A stretch of 64,000 bases of DNA from the NCBI GenBank assembly GCA_020543525.1, contig JAHYIO010000003.1, forward strand, positions 868,001-932,000, written 5' to 3'. Shown here piece by piece: positions 61,422-64,000 of this stretch. A program made the position numbers and the translations under genes. The DNA comes from Coriolopsis trogii (lineage: Eukaryota > Basidiomycota > Agaricomycetes > Polyporales > Polyporaceae). Each line of letters begins with the position of its first letter. Position 1 is the stretch's first letter. The notes beneath the pieces are model-generated. The model was not told the DNA's origin and did not search any database. It was given only the letters and a program-made list of their open reading frames with translations.

Positions 61422-63145
61422 TCAGTCCCTAGTTTGCACTGCGTGATTGGCCCGGAGCGCCGCTATACGTCGTGTGCCAGTGTCTGCGTCGCAGACACGT
61501 CCGATATCCGTCGGGTCCATCGCGAGGTAGGGTACGTTCCAGTACGCCGGCTGTTCCTCGACCGCAGCCTCAGCCTGCCTACGCCGGCTTTGCAGCCCCA
61601 ACTCGATCGCGTTTTGGTGATGCGCCAGATAGGTTGTGAAAGCAAATTCTCCACCGTACGGATGACGCTGGTGCACAGGCAGCTCGTTGCACGTGGTGAC
61701 GACGTCTATCACGCCTTGAATGTCGCTGAAGTCGAGACCGGGCGAGACACCTTGCGTGTACAGGTTCATGGCGAGGTTGACAAGGTCGACATTCCCCGTG
61801 CGTTCACCGTTGCCGAACAGACAGCCTTCGATCCGGTCTGCGCCTGCTAGCATCCCAAACTCCGCCGCAGCGATGCTCGTTCCTGTATACTTGTTCAGAC
61901 GATGGGTAGAATATATGTATACGACCTTCCCCGCTCACCACGGTCGTTGTGGGGATGCAGGCTGATGATGATCTTCTCTCGTTCCGATATGTGACGGCTG
62001 AAATGTTCGATCTGCGGCGCATAGCGCAATCAGCCAAATGGCTTGGAGTCAGAACAAAGTTCGTAGCATACCAAATCCGCATAGTGGTTGGGAGGGCCGA
62101 TCTCGACGGTTGCTGGCAGATTGAATATTATGCGGTCGTCGCCCAGCCCCGCCTTGCCCCACGCAGCCTTCACAGCCTCGCACACTTTAAGCGCAAACTC
62201 GGGCTCGGTCTGCGAGAACGTCTCGGGGCTGTATTCGTACCGGAATATCGTGCCATGCTTCGCCGTGCACTCTTCCGTCAGCTGCCTGATGATCTTCGTG
62301 TGCTTCACCGCGAGTTCTATAGTTTCCTCCCTCGAGTTGCGGAAAACCACGGTGCGAAAGAGGCAGCTAGTGGCGTTGTACATGTGAACGATAACACGTT
62401 TGCATCCTGCTACGGCATCGATCGTACGTTTGATGAGGTGTTCTCGAGCAGGCGTAAGAACCTTACTCAACACAAAGTCAGTATTTTGTTCGTGCCGCAG
62501 CATCGACATTCCGAACATGGTTGTAGCAATCATGCCGCAGCATCTTAATCGTGAATGTAATCAGATGCGGCGTAGATGTTACCGCAGGCAGGAGCACGTC
62601 ATATCCGCAGTGGCCGGTTCTTCTATGTCATAACGCAAAGCACAGCGGCATTGCTGCGACACAAACATCTATGCGGTACGACGCTGTACTTCATAGTAGG
62701 CTCGTGTGGCTAGTTCTCAAAGATGCACATCAAATTCCAAAGCACTCACCTGTATCCACACGTCGTCAGGAATCTTGTTCCCTTCGATCAAATCTCGGAC
62801 GAATTTGAAGTCCGTGTCGCTCGCCGCGGGGTAAGCGACCTCGATTTCCTTGAATCCGCAGCGGATGAGCGTTTCGAAGAAAACCATCTTCTGCGAAACA
62901 GTCATCGGGCGTGCAAGCGCCTGATTCCCATCCCGCAGGTCTGTCGATAGCCATATGGGCGGCGCACGGTTCACCCGCGACGGCCACTGGCGGTCAGGCA
63001 GGGCGAGGGGGGCATATGGACGGTACTTCACAGACGGGTCTGCACTGAGGAGTGTTCGTTTAGTCCGTTGTGATGCCCAGCGGCCCGCTAGTCGCTTGTA
63101 CTGGACATGGTACAGCATGAGACATGACACTCACAGCATGGGCAT
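61422..63145 (-). CDS. Truncated 2-isopropylmalate synthase paralogue lacking the regulatory domain
   Basis: Five exons (63145-63135, 63044-62750, 62461-62072, 62011-61939, 61882-61422) give 409 aa. Exons 1-4 have exactly the lengths of LEU4 exons 1-4 (11, 295, 390, 73 nt), so this is a gene duplicate. The barrel is well kept: [72 protein letters not shown]. The acetyl-CoA-side segment has changed from FSGSHQDAI to YLAHHQNAI. The sequence follows LEU4 to MDPTDIGR, then ends after 21 unrelated residues (last VQTRD). Intron 2 is 288 nt against 134 in LEU4. Open frame and canonical splice sites suggest a live gene or a young pseudogene; a leucine-insensitive or new-substrate synthase is possible (inference). 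Confidence 0.82.
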
Positions 63146-63584
63146 GACGGTGACGGGCCTTCAGACAAGAGACGGAGAAGACACGATGCGATGAAGCGTA
63201 AGGGCATAATGTAGACCATCGGCGTGATTGGGTTGATGATCGTCGACTTAAGGGACGAACAAGCGGTAAGTGTTCTGATCCTGTGGGCCGAAGATGGTAT
63301 CTAGGCGCACCAGAGTCCATTTGTATACAACGAAACAGTCAAGAGATCCACGGCCAACAGTCTTCTGATTGACTTACTTGATTTCGGTACATTCGGCCAT
63401 CGATTTACCGGAGATGACGCTGCAGATACTCGTCTCAATAGCCATACGCTCTCTGGACCGTGGAGGGGAAAATGAGTATGTGCGCAACTAGTTTCACAAC
63501 AAGATACAACACGGCAACTGCATAGGATGAACAAGGTAAGGGAGGACACTACTTGCGGGAAGCGGAAGGGACCAACGATATCGA
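63146..63584. promoter_or_regulatory. Upstream region of the isopropylmalate synthase paralogue
   Basis: 440 bp between the paralogue start and the SF3B2 stop, both minus. The Gcn4 pair seen before LEU4 is absent; only TGACTTA-like sequence occurs (about 63370). Confidence 0.5.
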
Positions 63585-64000
63585 TCAGAACTTGAAGTCC
63601 TTCTCCTTCCTCCGCTCCCGGTCGTGCTCTGCCTTCTGCTTCTTCTTGGCCATCTCCTTCACAATCATGTCCGAGAAGTCTTCTTTCGAGCCAGGCACGC
63701 CCGCCGAGCCACGCGAATGCTGCTCGTACTTCCGGCGCAAGTCTTCCGTGGACATGCCCTCCAGTTCCGCGGCGTCGATAGAAATGTCCACGCCGCTTCC
63801 CTTGCGCTGTACACACCAAGTGAGCAACAATGTTGTAGATCGTAGGTGAATGCAAGAAGACGTACCTTGCTCCCACGTTCGTCCCCGAGAACAGGTATAG
63901 CACCTCCTTGCGTGACAGCACTGACGTCGTACCCACGCTCGCTGCCCATGAGACCCCGAACTGATGTCTGCTTCTCGGGGACAACTTGGTACAGCGACCT
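63585..64000 (-). CDS. CUS1: Splicing factor 3B subunit 2 (Cus1/SF3B2), C-terminal part
   Basis: Runs off the right edge, so only the C-terminus is present. The first visible residues SLYQVVPEKQTSVRGLMGSE and YDVSAVTQGG match the conserved end of SF3B2 (LYQVLPEKxxxVxxxMMGS, YD). After an intron (about 63809-63865) come SGVDISIDAAELEGMSTEDL, RRKYEQHSRG, KEDFSDMIVKEMAKKKQK and the terminal EKDFKF, with stop at 63585-63587. This protein is part of the U2 snRNP and contacts SF3B4 and the branch-site region. Confidence 0.9.
   Translation of the reverse strand, partial: VAVPSCPREADISSGSHGQRAWVRRQCCHARRCYTCSRGRTWEQGTSSCIHLRSTTLLLTWCVQRKGSGVDISIDAAELEGMSTEDLRRKYEQHSRGSAGVPGSKEDFSDMIVKEMAKKKQKAEHDRERRKEKDFKF

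Overview
The window is nuclear DNA of a filamentous basidiomycete, most likely an agaricomycete wood decayer (inference). Genes are broken by many short GT-AG introns, mostly 45-70 nt, and are closely packed. Proteins read as typical basidiomycete orthologues. One gene encodes a secreted AA8 cytochrome with a CBM1 cellulose-binding domain, as found in lignocellulose degraders. I support 27 protein-coding genes (one cut by the right edge) and one gene relic. I found no rRNA, tRNA, CRISPR array or intact transposon.

Left part (1-10.1 kb): the vacuolar lipase ATG15 (-), a four-TM fungal membrane protein (+), a CoA-pathway phosphopantetheine adenylyltransferase (+) and a LIM-domain protein (-). 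From 10.1 to 15.1 kb there is a gene-poor stretch holding only a short relic. A Zn2Cys6 transcription factor (15.1-19.2 kb, -) follows, then a run of minus-strand housekeeping genes: an ERF2-type DHHC palmitoyltransferase, a SAC2-type phosphoinositide phosphatase, proteasome subunit beta5 and a SAM methyltransferase.

Middle part (32.6-48.6 kb): SUMO E2 UBC9 (+), snoRNP/spliceosome protein SNU13 (-), the AA8-CBM1 cytochrome (+), a protein with a retropepsin-like fold whose catalytic Asp position is Lys (+), mitoribosomal mS38 (+), a Ser/Pro-rich orphan (+), an F-box protein (-), GPI10 (-), a DUF3835/URI-like protein (-) and the ribosome-assembly factor PNO1 (+), the last two divergent from a 222-bp shared promoter.

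Right part (48.9-64 kb): mitoribosomal uS8m (+), an MDR enoyl-reductase-like enzyme (-), cytosolic GluRS (-), a metallophosphoesterase (+), then an amino-acid biosynthesis block: full-length 2-isopropylmalate synthase LEU4 (+), HIS1 (-) and a second, inverted, truncated isopropylmalate synthase paralogue (-). The C-terminal end of SF3B2/CUS1 (-) closes the window.

Most notable: LEU4 carries two tandem copies of its C-terminal regulatory module (803 aa). Its paralogue 2 kb away keeps the same intron positions and an open frame but ends just where the regulatory region should begin (409 aa). LEU4 has three TGACTC-type Gcn4 sites upstream, and HIS1 has a 22-codon upstream ORF whose stop overlaps its start codon. 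Several genes also use very small exons (4, 9, 12, 19, 21 and 24 nt).
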